Part shown: one piece after another, positions 1 to 11,800 of the stretch
How the letters are laid out: every line of letters starts with the position of its first letter
How positions within the stretch are numbered: the first letter of the stretch is position 1
Assembly (NCBI GenBank): GCA_000226015.1
Contig: JH152961.1
Span: 4,041-39,300 of the forward strand
DNA from: Mnemiopsis leidyi
Taxonomy: Eukaryota; Ctenophora; Tentaculata; Lobata; Bolinopsidae
Direction of reading: 5' to 3'
DNA length: 35,260 nt
Notes under the pieces: generated by a model
Told to the model about the DNA's origin: nothing
The model's input: the letters and a program-made list of their open reading frames with translations, nothing else
The model's database searches: none
Made by a program: the position numbers and the translations under genes

Positions 1-1353
1 AGTGTTGCAGTGTTAAAACTCACTCAGATCTTAAGCTTAGTTATTTCATATCTATAAAGCGTAGATAAGACGCATATTTCATATCTAATCATGACGGCAA
101 TTGCAATGTTCCATAATTGCCTTGTAGGCTTACAACCTACCGTCATCGCTTCGCGCGCGTCACACCTGCTCCTCGAATCGTGGACGCGCATCGCCCGTTA
201 ATAATTGCCTTTTACATAAACTCGTAAAAATTTAATATTGAATATGTGAAATAACTCGTAATGCTCAAGCATGATATGGGAATTTTTCCGGAAAATATTC
301 TAAAATAATTAAGATGACTTAATAGATTTTACGTTTTTCAATGGGTATAGTGTGTGTCCTTTGTTGTGCCGCGCAAGCGTGCACCTGCCCCATTTACATG
401 CTTTTGCATTTATGCAGTGGACAGGCGCGCGCGCCGCGCGGCACTTCAACTGCGCGCACTATGCTGGGCCAACCCGCGCTACCCATTTTTTTGATATTCT
501 ATCAAGTGCGGTGAATGAAATATGTATTATTTGATTATTAAATGCTGTAAATAAAATTTGTCTTTTCCTGAAAATTTGTCTTTTCCTCATCTCGTCAAGT
601 TTTGTTAGAACATTAGACGGATATCAACTCGTCAAATTTATGACTATTAAATTCAAGTAGCCACTTTTTCTCCCAATCCTCCTAAAGTTTTAAATCTTTG
701 TCAGTCATCAGTTTTCGAGGAAGGGTTTTTATGGGCTCTTGCCCTTGTGCCATCCCCTGGTTCTGAGGGGTCCCCTTGCCGCGGGATTCTTTGGCTGTAC
801 CGGCAACCGGGAAATGAATGAGGTGTACACACGAATCGAACGCTAAGCATTTTTAAAACGAACTCATATGTGAGCCGCACCGCACATATTTGAGTCGAAC
901 ATATTGATATATTTGAGACGTACTTTGACGAGATTATATCCGTCTGCCGTTCTAACGAAACGTTAGAAGATCGAGTAGCAAGCTTCAACGGGCGATGCGC
1001 GTCAAGAATTTCTTCGAAATTCGTGGGAGCGCGAAATGCGTGGGAGCGCGTGATGGCCGCGACAGTAGGATATCAACCTACAAAGCTAGCTGTGAGCCGC
1101 GCACGAGTCGGGTAATACCTCAACAAGACGTACTCATCAATATCTCGTCAAATCCCCCATGGCCCGGAAATGATTCATGATTGAGTTTTTATTTAACTTA
1201 TGGTTGATTCTATAGCATAGTTCTTCAATTTTGCTTGACATTACGAAATGACGAATTTAGTACTTTTATACTATCAATTGCTTCAATTTAAGAAGCCAAT
1301 ATAGCCAGCTGTGGTCTTGCTCGTGCTGCGCGCGCTCTATGGGACGCACAAAG

Positions 1354-1387
<34 letters not shown>

Positions 1388-2570
1388 TAATGACGCCAGC
1401 ATCATCACATCTAAACTCTAAAAATATCTTTAAAACTCTAAATTAAATAATTACACTTGTAATTAAATGTAATTAAGGCAAACAATCAGGTTAAATTGCC
1501 CTAATAGATGTTAATAAACTTCTTTTTAGCAACCAAAGGGTTATCTTTTAGAAAACTGTTATGCTTTATCTTGTTCTCCAAGTAACTTCCACCTTCAATA
1601 CGATTCAAAACTTCATCGGAAATATCCCAATAATGCCCACCGCCAGAAGTCCCAAGGTGCGTGTGAGCGTTTGTGGTTTGCACGTCGCGCGCCCGTCCGG
1701 GTCCTAATTTCGCGCTAAGCTTGCAAAATGATGTACGTTCACCTAACCATGTGCTTACGCACGCTACGTGCGCGGCTGCAGCTCTGCTACGCAGCTAAAA
1801 TAAGCCACTTCAGCTCCGGTGGCGCGCGCAAAGGGGCTTTGGTTAGATATAGAGCAAGGATATACTTACCGGGCCGGGCGCTGCGTGGCTCTCTCCACGT
1901 TTCCCTCCGTAAAAAGCTAAAAAGACTGAGGTTCCTAGGCAATGATATACGTGTTAAGCAAGCTTCAATGGTTGTCGAGGTGTTACCTGACCCGCGCGCG
2001 GCTCGCAGTTTGCTGCTCTCCTAACGCTTCGTTAGAACGTTAGACGGATATCATTTCGTCAAAACGGCTCTGCTTACAGACGCCGACGAATACTGGTAGC
2101 TTAATATTTCTTATGTACTATTATCAGACGTAAAATAAAATTGTCTTTTCTTGAAATTGTCTTTTCCTTTAATTTCGAATTCGACAAAGGTAGGTTTAAT
2201 GCAAATGGCCTGTTTTTACAATATCAGAAGCATTAAGCGTCTAGTTACCAATGAAACATTAGGCAAATTAAAACATCGAGCGTGGCACGTAGCATGCGTA
2301 AGCACCTGGTTAGGTGAAGCAACATCTAGAAGAAAGCCCTTGAATGTAGATTGGCTCATACTTCATGATTCCGGCAAGCTCTTCGATGTGTACACCTTGC
2401 CTGTGATGATTTTGCTAAGCCAACATAGCCCTGTGGCCTGTGCTGCCCACGCCCTAAAGGGAGCTTTTGCGTCGAGAGTCTGTCCTTAACATGAACATGC
2501 ACAGGGATGTTCGTGGTCAGCAAGCGCGGCATGAACACCTGGTGAGGTGAAGTGTTTCTCTGTAAAAGCC
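1..2570. repeat. GC-rich mosaic repeat cluster, left copy
   Basis: No gene is supported here. The stretch alternates AT-rich DNA with CpG-rich blocks whose words recur at 26330-27680. Examples are the near-palindromic 20-mer GACGGATATCAACTCGTCAA at 616-635, a variant at 2043-2062, and its reverse complement TTGACGAGATTATATCCGTC at 925-944. The block 1971-2062 is a near-complete inverted copy of 26571-26655. A second pair, the doubled word TTGTCTTTTCCT near 550-590 and near 2140-2170, is repeated within the cluster. The open frames here are short, lack conserved motifs and overlap the repeat words, so I treat them as chance. This looks like nested copies of a non-autonomous mobile element; the family is not recognised. 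Confidence 0.7.
1357..1385. repeat. (AAAT)n microsatellite
   Basis: About seven tandem AAAT units lie between two GC-rich repeat blocks. A tetranucleotide run of this kind can mark the tail of a retroposed sequence, but no SINE body is recognisable beside it. Confidence 0.85.
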
Positions 2571-3220
2571 TTGGTTTAGGTGTTACAAATTAAAATGCTT
2601 TATAATTGTTTGTCTGTCATGGATTGTTTCTTCATTTAAGTAATGCTAATAGGAGGAATAAATCTGATTAGGCTGCAACCTTTCCTTAAAAATAAGAGCC
2701 ACTGATAGTAATAGTAAATAATGACTGTAATAAGTTCATCGTAATGTTGGTAAATAATCTTGCTTGAGAAGATGTGAACATGAAACCACTCTATAGCTGG
2801 TGTCTGATCCGTTGGCCTATCTCTTTAAAACTTTTAATCCGGGCTCCCTCTGTGGACACATTTCACGTTATAATTATTGACTAAATTGTAAATTGCGGTA
2901 GTTGTAAGATTTCAAATGTTAGATTTTGAGGGATATTAGGTACATTATTGTGCAGCTACCACAGTTTTTGTGAAAGTCACCCCTTTTATGGTAATCAGGT
3001 AATCAGTGTAGCACAAGGTCCCTGTAAGGATCAACTGAACTGATTTGGCAATGGCAGTGGCCTGCATTGGGGTAAGGTTCTGGTTAGATAGCAAACCGGC
3101 CAGTTTAGGGGGATCTGTGGGGTCGAATCAAATTTTTTTCTGTGGAAGAAGCATACAACAATCCCATCCATCGTCTGGCTGTCATTGTCTAACATGGCAG
3201 TTGCTCCGATATGCATAGAG

Positions 3221-3330
3221 TAAACCCTCGATTTACCGGGCCTCTCGGGGTAAAGGGTTGAGGCCCGGTAAATAGAGGGGCCCGGTAAATAGAATTTGAC
3301 CAAAATATGGCCTAATTTTGGTCAAAAATA
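3221..3330. repeat. Palindromic element resembling pogo/Tigger termini
   Basis: The arm at 3227-3244 (core ATTTACCGGGCCTC) is inverted at 3260-3277 and partly repeated at 3278-3294. Just downstream a second inverted pair, TTTGACCAAAA and TTTTGGTCAAAA, is present. The left edge TAAACCCTCGATTTACCGGG resembles terminal repeats of pogo/Tigger (Tc1/mariner superfamily) elements as I recall them. There is no transposase frame, so it would be a MITE or a remnant. Confidence 0.5.
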
Positions 3331-4280
3331 GTAAATAGCTATATGCAAATATCATCTTGATCAAACTTTTTGATAAAAGTACTCCTTGAGGGATTTAGCA
3401 TTGTGAGAATGGATCCAACGTTCTGAATATCATCTTCAATCAGTTATCCCAAGGTCAATAATGTTATTGTGTATGTATGCCGCAGTTACGTTACATATGT
3501 CATGTGTATGAGCTGTCAGCTTGCATGTTAAGGCACTATCACGGTGTCACATGGCAAAGAGATACCATTACCAAAATGTCACGTGTGCCAGTGCCTGCTA
3601 TTGGAAAAAATTGTATTTTTTTTATGTTAACTAACTTTGAAAACTTGCACAAGCTACTGTGATATGTCAACCACCTTCAAAATTTGCACACAGGTAGAGG
3701 AAAGCAATAGAAAAATTTTGATGATATGTAAAGTCTGTTTCCAATGAAAGGGGAAAGATTTATGGTTACTTGAAATAAAAGTACTAGCAGTTTGTCTGCT
3801 GAATTTCTTTGCCCTTGCCAATGTTTTGTATGTTAACTGTTAGGTGAGAAATGCAAATACCAAAAATGCAAATTTATCCCTAAGATGGGATAGCCTGTAG
3901 TGCTAGTCTCCTTTCCTTAAACCCTGAGCCACTCGTACCGCTAAACTAGCTGTAGGTGGGTTAATCTTATGAGCCAGGGAATGTGCATTTCCAGCTGAAG
4001 CTGTACCAGAAACAGTCTGGTGACTGGCAAACTTGCAACAGTCTGCTGCATGGGAGGCTTAAGTGAAACCACTACACCATCCAGCCGGATGAGAGAAAAG
4101 TTTAGAAATTTCGATGCATGCAATCAAGTTTTGTACATATCAAATAGACAGTTTATGAAGTTTCAGGCTATACCAAGGCAGGCTATTTTGTGAGGAAATT
4201 TGTGAAGTATAAATCAAATTCGAATTAATTTTAAAAAGTGTTTGTTTCCTCGAGAAAATTAAAAGTCTTGATGATAGTTC

Positions 4281-4310
4281 TCAATTTCCAGTTGCAAAGT
4301 CTGATAAAGT
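4281..4310 (+). promoter_or_regulatory. Candidate splice acceptor and short 5' UTR of CAND1
   Basis: The sequence TCAATTTCCAG ends in AG at 4290-4291, 19 bases before the CAND1 ATG. It could be the 3' end of a 5' UTR intron or a spliced-leader trans-splice site. Comparable AGs lie close before the ATG of the other genes in this window. Confidence 0.45.
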
Positions 4311-7300
4311 ATGTCATCGTCTTCATACCACATCACCACTCTTCTTGAGAAGGTAAGAGGATTGGATTCACTAAATTTTGCATTTTTATTGCTCAACACA
4401 CAACATTTTTTATCTCAAAATTAAGTGGAATTTAACTTTTTTTAAATGTTATTTTTAATTTTCATGATCATCAGTATTAATTAGTAGCTGTGCCAAAATG
4501 GCTTTTCTCCTTTCTTGAGAGAAGCTTTTAAAAGCTTTATAATAGAACATCTGAAGCACTTTTGGACTATTTTGTACAAATGTAGACTTTATCATTTGAT
4601 TTATGATTTGCTGAGGTGTTCTAAATTTATAACTCATAATAAATTGTTTCAGATGGGTGATGCTGACAAGGACTTTCGATATATGGCCCTTACCGATCTT
4701 ATGAGTGAGCTGCAAAAAGAAAGTCTATCACTTGACAGTGATACTGAAGAAAAGGTTTGAATGAATATTTTACAATTAAATAATTGTGGTCCTGCATTAG
4801 GTGGCTTAACCTGCTCTTTTCTTTGGCAAAAGTATTTACATTTGATAAATTTGCTTTAAAATTCAAGAGCCTTGAATTTTTCAGATATGTGAACGTTTGT
4901 TGGTACTTCTGGGTGACAAGAATGGTGAAGTCCAAAACCTGGCTGTCAAGTGTCTGGGACCCTTGGTGGGCAAGGTGAAGGGCAACAGGGTCGAAAATAT
5001 TGTGGACGTTTTGGGAAACAACATGCTTAGTCAGAGTGAGCAGTTACGTGGAATTTCGACTATGGGTCAGTAGTAATTGTCTCCAGTAAAATTTTCTTAA
5101 ACCTCTTTATTGCAACTGTAGAATGGCCAAAAGATATGATCTTGATTCTTGATCATTTGATGATCTTCGTCATCTTCAGTCTCAATAAATTTGCTTAATC
5201 TATTGTAGCATTGAAATAGTTTAAAACTGGGAGAGACAGAGTGATGAATTAAATGTAATTTCTTTCTTGAGTTAATTGTAATTGTCTATAAAAAGGTAGG
5301 TAGTCACATGAATAAAATGGGCTTTGTGTCCTTAGAAATTTAACAAGAATTGTGCCTGCTTTGTTTGGTGTCCTGCGGATGCTTAAGATTTCCATCTTTT
5401 TTTAAACTAGATACCTCTTTGAAGTAGCAGTAAGTGTAACTAGATGCAGTGTTGATATCCACTATGAAGTTGCAGTCATTGTAACTAGATACTGCTGTGG
5501 AGATTGAAATAAGAGCAAAGTGCAGGAGCGTGAACCCTGAATGACGCTACAAAGACTAGGTGAAACTGAAAAGTAGAAACACACAGACATAATCATTAAT
5601 GGCAGCAACTTCACCAATTCCAGCAACTCTGCTACGCATTCCTAAGACTCTAAATATCATAAATGTGGGCAATCAGGCGTCGTGGGCACTATTTTGTCAT
5701 TTCTTAAATTGATTCACTTCCTGTTGTTGTAAATGCGTTTCCAGCTTACTGCACTGTAATCTTAAACCATCAACTGTGTTTTTTGCCTTTGGCAAAACAG
5801 CATGAGAGATGGAAAAAATTTTTAGTTAGAGCTTTCGTTTGGTTTTAATTATTAACACCCTGCCTTTGCAGTCAACTGCACAGGATTCAAATAGGTTTAG
5901 TTATCAGAATGGGTGACATTTAAAATCTTACCTTTATCAGTTATACAATCTCTACTACCAGGGCTGATGATGGTGATAAGTGAACTTCACAGTTCCTCTC
6001 TTGCTGCTCCCGTTAGTCGCAGAATCTGCAGTAAGCTTACTGCTGCCCTGACTTACCCAAAGTTGGAGGTTAGTGTTACTTATCGCAGACCTATTTATAA
6101 AACTTATTTTTTCACCCAGCCGGCCCCGAAGCGGCCTTAACAAGGCGGTGGTGAGAAATCGGGAGATTTTGGTGTTATAGTGGGGTTAGCAGGATGGTGG
6201 TCCGTCGTGGTCGTGTCCCACTCCTTCGTCAAACCAGCGATTGCGCACTGCGCAGGGTTAGATTGTTTTCAATGCGCCGCGCATCACTGTAGACTGATAA
6301 AATTTAATAAATGAGATCGTGAGTGTGGGATTTGATTATTGATTGGTCTTGCGCATTGGGACATGCCAATTAAAGTGTTTGTCTGTATGATGGAACTGAC
6401 AACAAAAATAAAAAACATAGTCGGCTAAAATATTTTATTAAAGACAAAAAGTCACTGAAAATCACGATAACTGATCGATTCGGGCGGACTGTGGAGCAAA
6501 ATTTGCATTGTGATATCAACAATACAGTTGTCTGTTGTTTGTTTCTTCACAAATGATAAAATCCGACTTATAAAACTAAGGAATAAGAGTGATTTTTTTG
6601 CGAATTTTCCCATTGTAGTAGATGAATCTTCATTAAGTTATCAGTTGTAACCAAATGCAACAGGATATTAAATGTTTTAGATGATAATGAATGGATGTCA
6701 GATGGATTACTGGCTGCACAGTGCTTGCTTTACATCATTTAACGTTCAATTCAGACATATGGCAAAAATTCACTCGCATACTTATAACATATTGCAACAC
6801 AGATCAAATCGTCGACAAAACGAAGCAATGGCAAATCAATCTAACAACCAAGCGCAAGAGTTTTATAATGTACGTGCCATGTCAATTTTATTTACACGGC
6901 GGGCGTTATCAATGCAATAGGTCAGGCCTAAAATCTCTGCAGGCGAGTGACGAGTATGTAAAGTGTAGTATTATTCTTCATCATTCTCAAATAAGATTCT
7001 AACAGCTGGGTAGAAATATATGGCCCGTCTGTCAGAAATAACGGGCGAAATTCTTGTAAAAACTGATTCTTACAACTGGAGTCATAATTTTCAGCTAAAA
7101 TGCTCCCTATATAGCGGTTTGAGCCACATTGCTTGTGCTGGTGTGGCTGCTAACACACTGTGGCATATGAAAATAGATCGAATGCGAGTAACCTAATTTG
7201 GCTATTGAGCTGCTATTGCTATGCTATTGAGCTGCTATTGAAGCAGGTTTAATCAGCCTTTTAAACGTTGATGTCTGATGGCCTCTAGGAGAAATTTTCC

Positions 7301-8826
7301 AATAAAATTTGATAAAATTTTGGAAGCCAAGGATGCCTTGGAAAAACCATGCAAATTACAAGAGATTGGCATGACCCAAGTCTGTTATCCTCTACCCAAA
7401 TTATTAATGTCCAAGGTTAGATTAGTCAACATCCGGCCCAGGTACAAATCCAGCTGGAAAGTCTGGACATTATGAGTGAAGTTCTACACAAGTTTGGGAG
7501 TCTGGTTCAGTCTCAACATGACAAAGTCCAGGCAGCTCTCCTCCCACTGCTATCCAACAATAGAGTTGCCGTTAGAAAACGAACTAGCGTAGCTATCGGT
7601 AGGTGTTTTGTGTATATGTATATGAGTAAAGCAGTGATTTTCAAACGTGAGGATGAAAACAGTACAAAAAAACTCGTCAAAATTATATTCCGCATTGCAC
7701 ACCGAGTTTAATTAATGTAATCACATAATAATAATTATTGTAAACGATTTTTTCCGATAAACACATTAAAGTTGCTATTTTGTTGACAAAAGACATAAAT
7801 GTGTTGGCCATTTCAAGGCAGTTTAATTGTAGAAGTTAAATCCAGGTTATTTGGTACAAAACATCAGTAATGCACTGTTTGAAGAGCTAATAAAACACGT
7901 GATGGATAATCTTATCAACCCCACCAAGTTTCTACAGAGCTATATTACATGCGTCAATGTCATCAGGTCTAAAATCTCTTGATTTTTCTACTTTTAATTA
8001 TGAATCGAACTTTTAAGTTTCAAAAGTTAACTCTACTTGCTAACTAAGTTCGACACCAAAACCTATATTGCTACAATCTTACCTGAGATTTTGAAATAGG
8101 ATTAAATCTGATAAACTCGAGACCAATTATCACTTTGTTTTTGCGAACTTTGTTGACCCGGCAAGGCAGTTTAATTTAATTTCATTTCAGTCGACATGCG
8201 GGACACAGATTCGGCAACAAATTGAAAATCATTGTCCCAAAAGTAGCAGAATTTGCTCACTCAGCAGGAGAGAATGACGATCTAAGAGAATCAGCTATTC
8301 AGGTTCCAATTGTTTTACAGAAGGGTCGTGTCTTAGCGCACATTTCATACAAAGCACTTAAGTAATAACATCCTAGGAGGCTTGCTAGATACCGGAATAT
8401 ACCTTCATCTCAACTCCACAATTTCATGATCATCTCTGAATTTCCTGTAGGTCCTAGAGTCCTGTGTGTTGTGGTGTCCAGGCGAGATGCAGGAGTTCAC
8501 TGGACAGATAGTTGACATTTCCCTCAACTACATCACATACGATCCTAACTACAACTACGACAGTGAGGACGAGGAGGACGACGAGTACTTGTAAGCGTAA
8601 AAACTTTCCTCGTGTTTGTATTGAAACTTGAGTAATTGTGAATATAAAACATTTCTTTGTGTTTGTATCAGAATAGAGGACATTTTTCAGTCATGTTTTG
8701 TGAAACCTTTCCACCGTTAATGATCTTTCAATCATCAGGGACGATGAAGACGATTACAGTGATGACGAAGACATGAGTTGGAAAGTTCGACGGTCTTGTG
8801 CTAAGTGTCTTGCTGCTATCGTACAG
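4311..8826 (+). CDS. CAND1: CAND1 exons 1-9 (N-terminal HEAT repeats and acidic insert)
   Basis: Exons: 4311-4352, 4653-4754, 4885-5065, 5962-6068, 7442-7598, 7846-7966, 8191-8302, 8451-8590, 8739-8826. Their lengths give the phase chain 0,0,1,0,1,2,0,2,0, and each junction restores a family-matching codon. Landmarks are [22 protein letters not shown] sequence in exon 3, RVAVRKRT in exon 5, RHAGHRFG in exon 7 and [14 protein letters not shown] in exon 8. Exon 9 ends the acidic stretch and continues with [16 protein letters not shown]. In the known CAND1-CUL1-RBX1 structure the N-terminal repeats contact the cullin C-terminal domain and RBX1. Introns 3 and 4 are the only long ones in this block. 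Confidence 0.96.
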
Positions 8827-11800
8827 GTTTGGTGAAACTTCAATTTAAACCACTGGAAATGTTTGAGAACTCTTCTTCCTTTATGATGGCAATCTCAAGT
8901 CACACAATTTTGTTTTTCTAAATCTTTTAGAAGTTTAAAGTAACCAAATAAGTTGTTCCTGTATTTGCCACTCAGCCAGTCTTATACCTCATATATAACC
9001 ACATCACCATATTAGGCACGCCCGGAGTTGCTCTGCGAGATTTACACACGTGTTTCCCCGGTCCTTATCTCCCGGTTCAAGGAGCGCGAGAAAAGCGTCC
9101 GTCTGGACATCTTCAACACATACTCCTGCATCCTCCGTCAGACTGCTTCCTCTAAACATGCTATTGTTCCTGAGGATGAAATGCAAGACATAACGTATGC
9201 ATCCAGTTCGGGACTTAAATCTTCTAAATTTCGAGCATATTTTCTTATTCATAGATGTGGTTCAACTGTTATATGATCTACACTTTCCGTTTTACACATT
9301 GACCAAAGTCGCCCAATTACACCCTATCTGATGAAATGCCTCCTCAGACCGCTAGTTCAGCTCGGAACACAAGTAGAGGCAATAGTGCGCGGTCTAGAGA
9401 AACAGCTGTACGACAAGAACGACAAGACACGACAAAGCTGCTTCTCTTTGTTGGGAGAACTTGTTACAGTACTGCCGGGCTGTCTTACTCCGTATATTGA
9501 CATTCTTCTTCCTGCTCTTCATAAGTCTCTTAGGTGTATATTCTTGTGTTTTCTTGCGGTTTTCAATGTTAGTTCATGACTCAGCATAGAAATTAAGCAT
9601 CGAGTAAGTACATGAGATATTTACCGATTTCAATATTTTACTTGAAAATCTGACAGTTTCATTCTCCCCCAAGCACGAAAGGAGCAAGTTGCTATATCAA
9701 GATAAGTTCCCTGTCCTTCCTCCGCACTCTCCTCGCTCATCATTCTCCTGATGTCTTCCAGTCTTCACTCCCTGACACACTATCATGTGTAATTGGCGCT
9801 GTTCAGGACACCTTCTACAAGGTGCAGTGTCTTTATGTTTTTGTTGCTAATACAGTTATTTCTTGGAGGTTTTTAATAAGAAGTGTTACGTGATATTGAA
9901 AGTTTTAAAGAACACTTTCTAAATATCGAGATTTCGTCAGGATTCTTGTTGGTTGTGACGTAGAAAACGTTGTTTGATTTAACGGCTGACTTTCTCAGGT
10001 GATATCGGAAGCGTTGCTTGTAAGCGAGCAGTTAGTGTTTGTTATAAGACCTAAAAACAGCAACAACCCTCAAGTATCAGACTTATCCACCGCGATCTTC
10101 AATGCCACTTTGTATAGACTAAAAGAGGCTGACTTAGACCAAGAGGTCAAGGAAAGGGCAATCACCTGCATGTAAGTTATTGAAGCTCGTTTTCAACTAT
10201 ATCGCAATTCTTGAATTTTGAAAACATAAATTTTATCATGATTCAATATGGGCATATATTGCTATAATATTCTTTACATAGAAGATATTACCAGGGGACA
10301 CTTGCTGGCCAACATGGCAGATCTGCTACAGTCTCAATTAGCGATAGCATTACCTCTGTTTTTGGATAGATTGCGAAACGAAATAACGCGACTCACTACA
10401 GTCAAAGCATTGAGTGTTATCGCCAAGTAAGTGTAAAGATGGGCTATCCATAGAGTTTAGTGAGATGACAATTCTGACGCTGGATATTCATTTCTTGTAT
10501 TGTTCGGCCGGTCACACTCTCTGAGATTTTCTGTCACTTTTGGAACACGCGGAAAATAACTTGTAAATCGAGTTGAATTGCGCGCATAAAAAACATTTGC
10601 TACACATGCATAAAATGTGCGCGTTTTCGCCGCGCCGGGCTAGGCTATCCGGTCCTTGCAATTTATTATTTATCAGAGGTGCATACTGCTGCACTCAGCA
10701 CTGCACCATCCTGCATGATAAATGAATAATGGTAAGCCCTTAGTGATCAATAAACTACAATAAAAATGTGTGTGACTTTACTGTAACACGGATTGAACCG
10801 CGACAACTTTTACTCATAATCTCCAAGCCGGAATACGAAATAATCAATGATGAGGGATCTTGCAATACCCCAAAGGCTATTGAAACTCGTTCACACCTGA
10901 AAACTGCACGGTTTGCCTCTAAGCCGTCCTTTTTTTGTGCAAAATTGTGCAGATCTAAGAGCAAATAGATGTGTTAGCCAGACGTTGTCTGACTCATTGC
11001 TGCAACGTGGGGCTAGGGAGCGTTGACCTTGATTGCAGGCTCTTCTAGATATTCTTAATGGAGAGGTGGGCAGGTCAGTCCATTGCTAGATTTTATGAAC
11101 CGTCCACTGCTTAACTTTATTATTTAAGTTATAACCTAACCATGTTTTTCATCCTCATCATTAAATTTCAGGTCATCATTAAACGTCGATTTGCAGTTAA
11201 TTTTGGTGAGCATAATCTCTTTGAGTTTTATATTTTGTTTTTAAACTCAATGTAAGATGCGGACATGAATCAGCATTTGCTTGTTTTAGGGTGTGTCGCG
11301 GCCACTGCACTTGACATAAGGAGAAAGACGTAGGCTTAAAACAAATATTTACGCCGTACATTAAGTTAATATAGTAACGAAATTTACAAGATAATTGATA
11401 ATCTTCCCTTTGTATTGTTTTATGGTTCCATTTTGCAATTCATGGTTCTAATGCACTTGTTCGATAAATAATCATCTATTATCTACAATGGAAAAGAAAC
11501 GAGCAGATGATACCAAATGGAAGTGAAAATGTATTCACAAGAATTATTTGCTTTATTTGAGCACCCAGATCTAAGATAATTGCACTTTACATAATGACAA
11601 CGCATCCATCATATAATATAATGTCTTCGGAAATGTGCAAAAAAGCCAATACCTAGTTTAAATAAAAAGTAAAAAATTTAATTACCAAGGCATTAAGAAG
11701 TATGGTTATCCTGGCCAATGTAAAAATATCATAAAAAGAAAAAAGACAATATTGAAAATTTCTGAATGGATCTATGGTAGGGTACATCCCCTCAAATTAC

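Larger units (their letters stand above)
2571..4310. other. Intergenic region upstream of CAND1
   Basis: AT-rich sequence without a supported gene. It contains the palindromic repeat at 3221-3330 (separate entry). No TATA or initiator motif is convincing upstream of the CAND1 start. The final 50 bases hold a pyrimidine-rich acceptor-like sequence (separate entry). Confidence 0.6.

Noticed and set aside
6681-7002. Overlapping open frames of about 80-100 codons in CAND1 intron 4
   Set aside because: No conserved motif, no splice context and no start context; composition matches the AT-rich intron.
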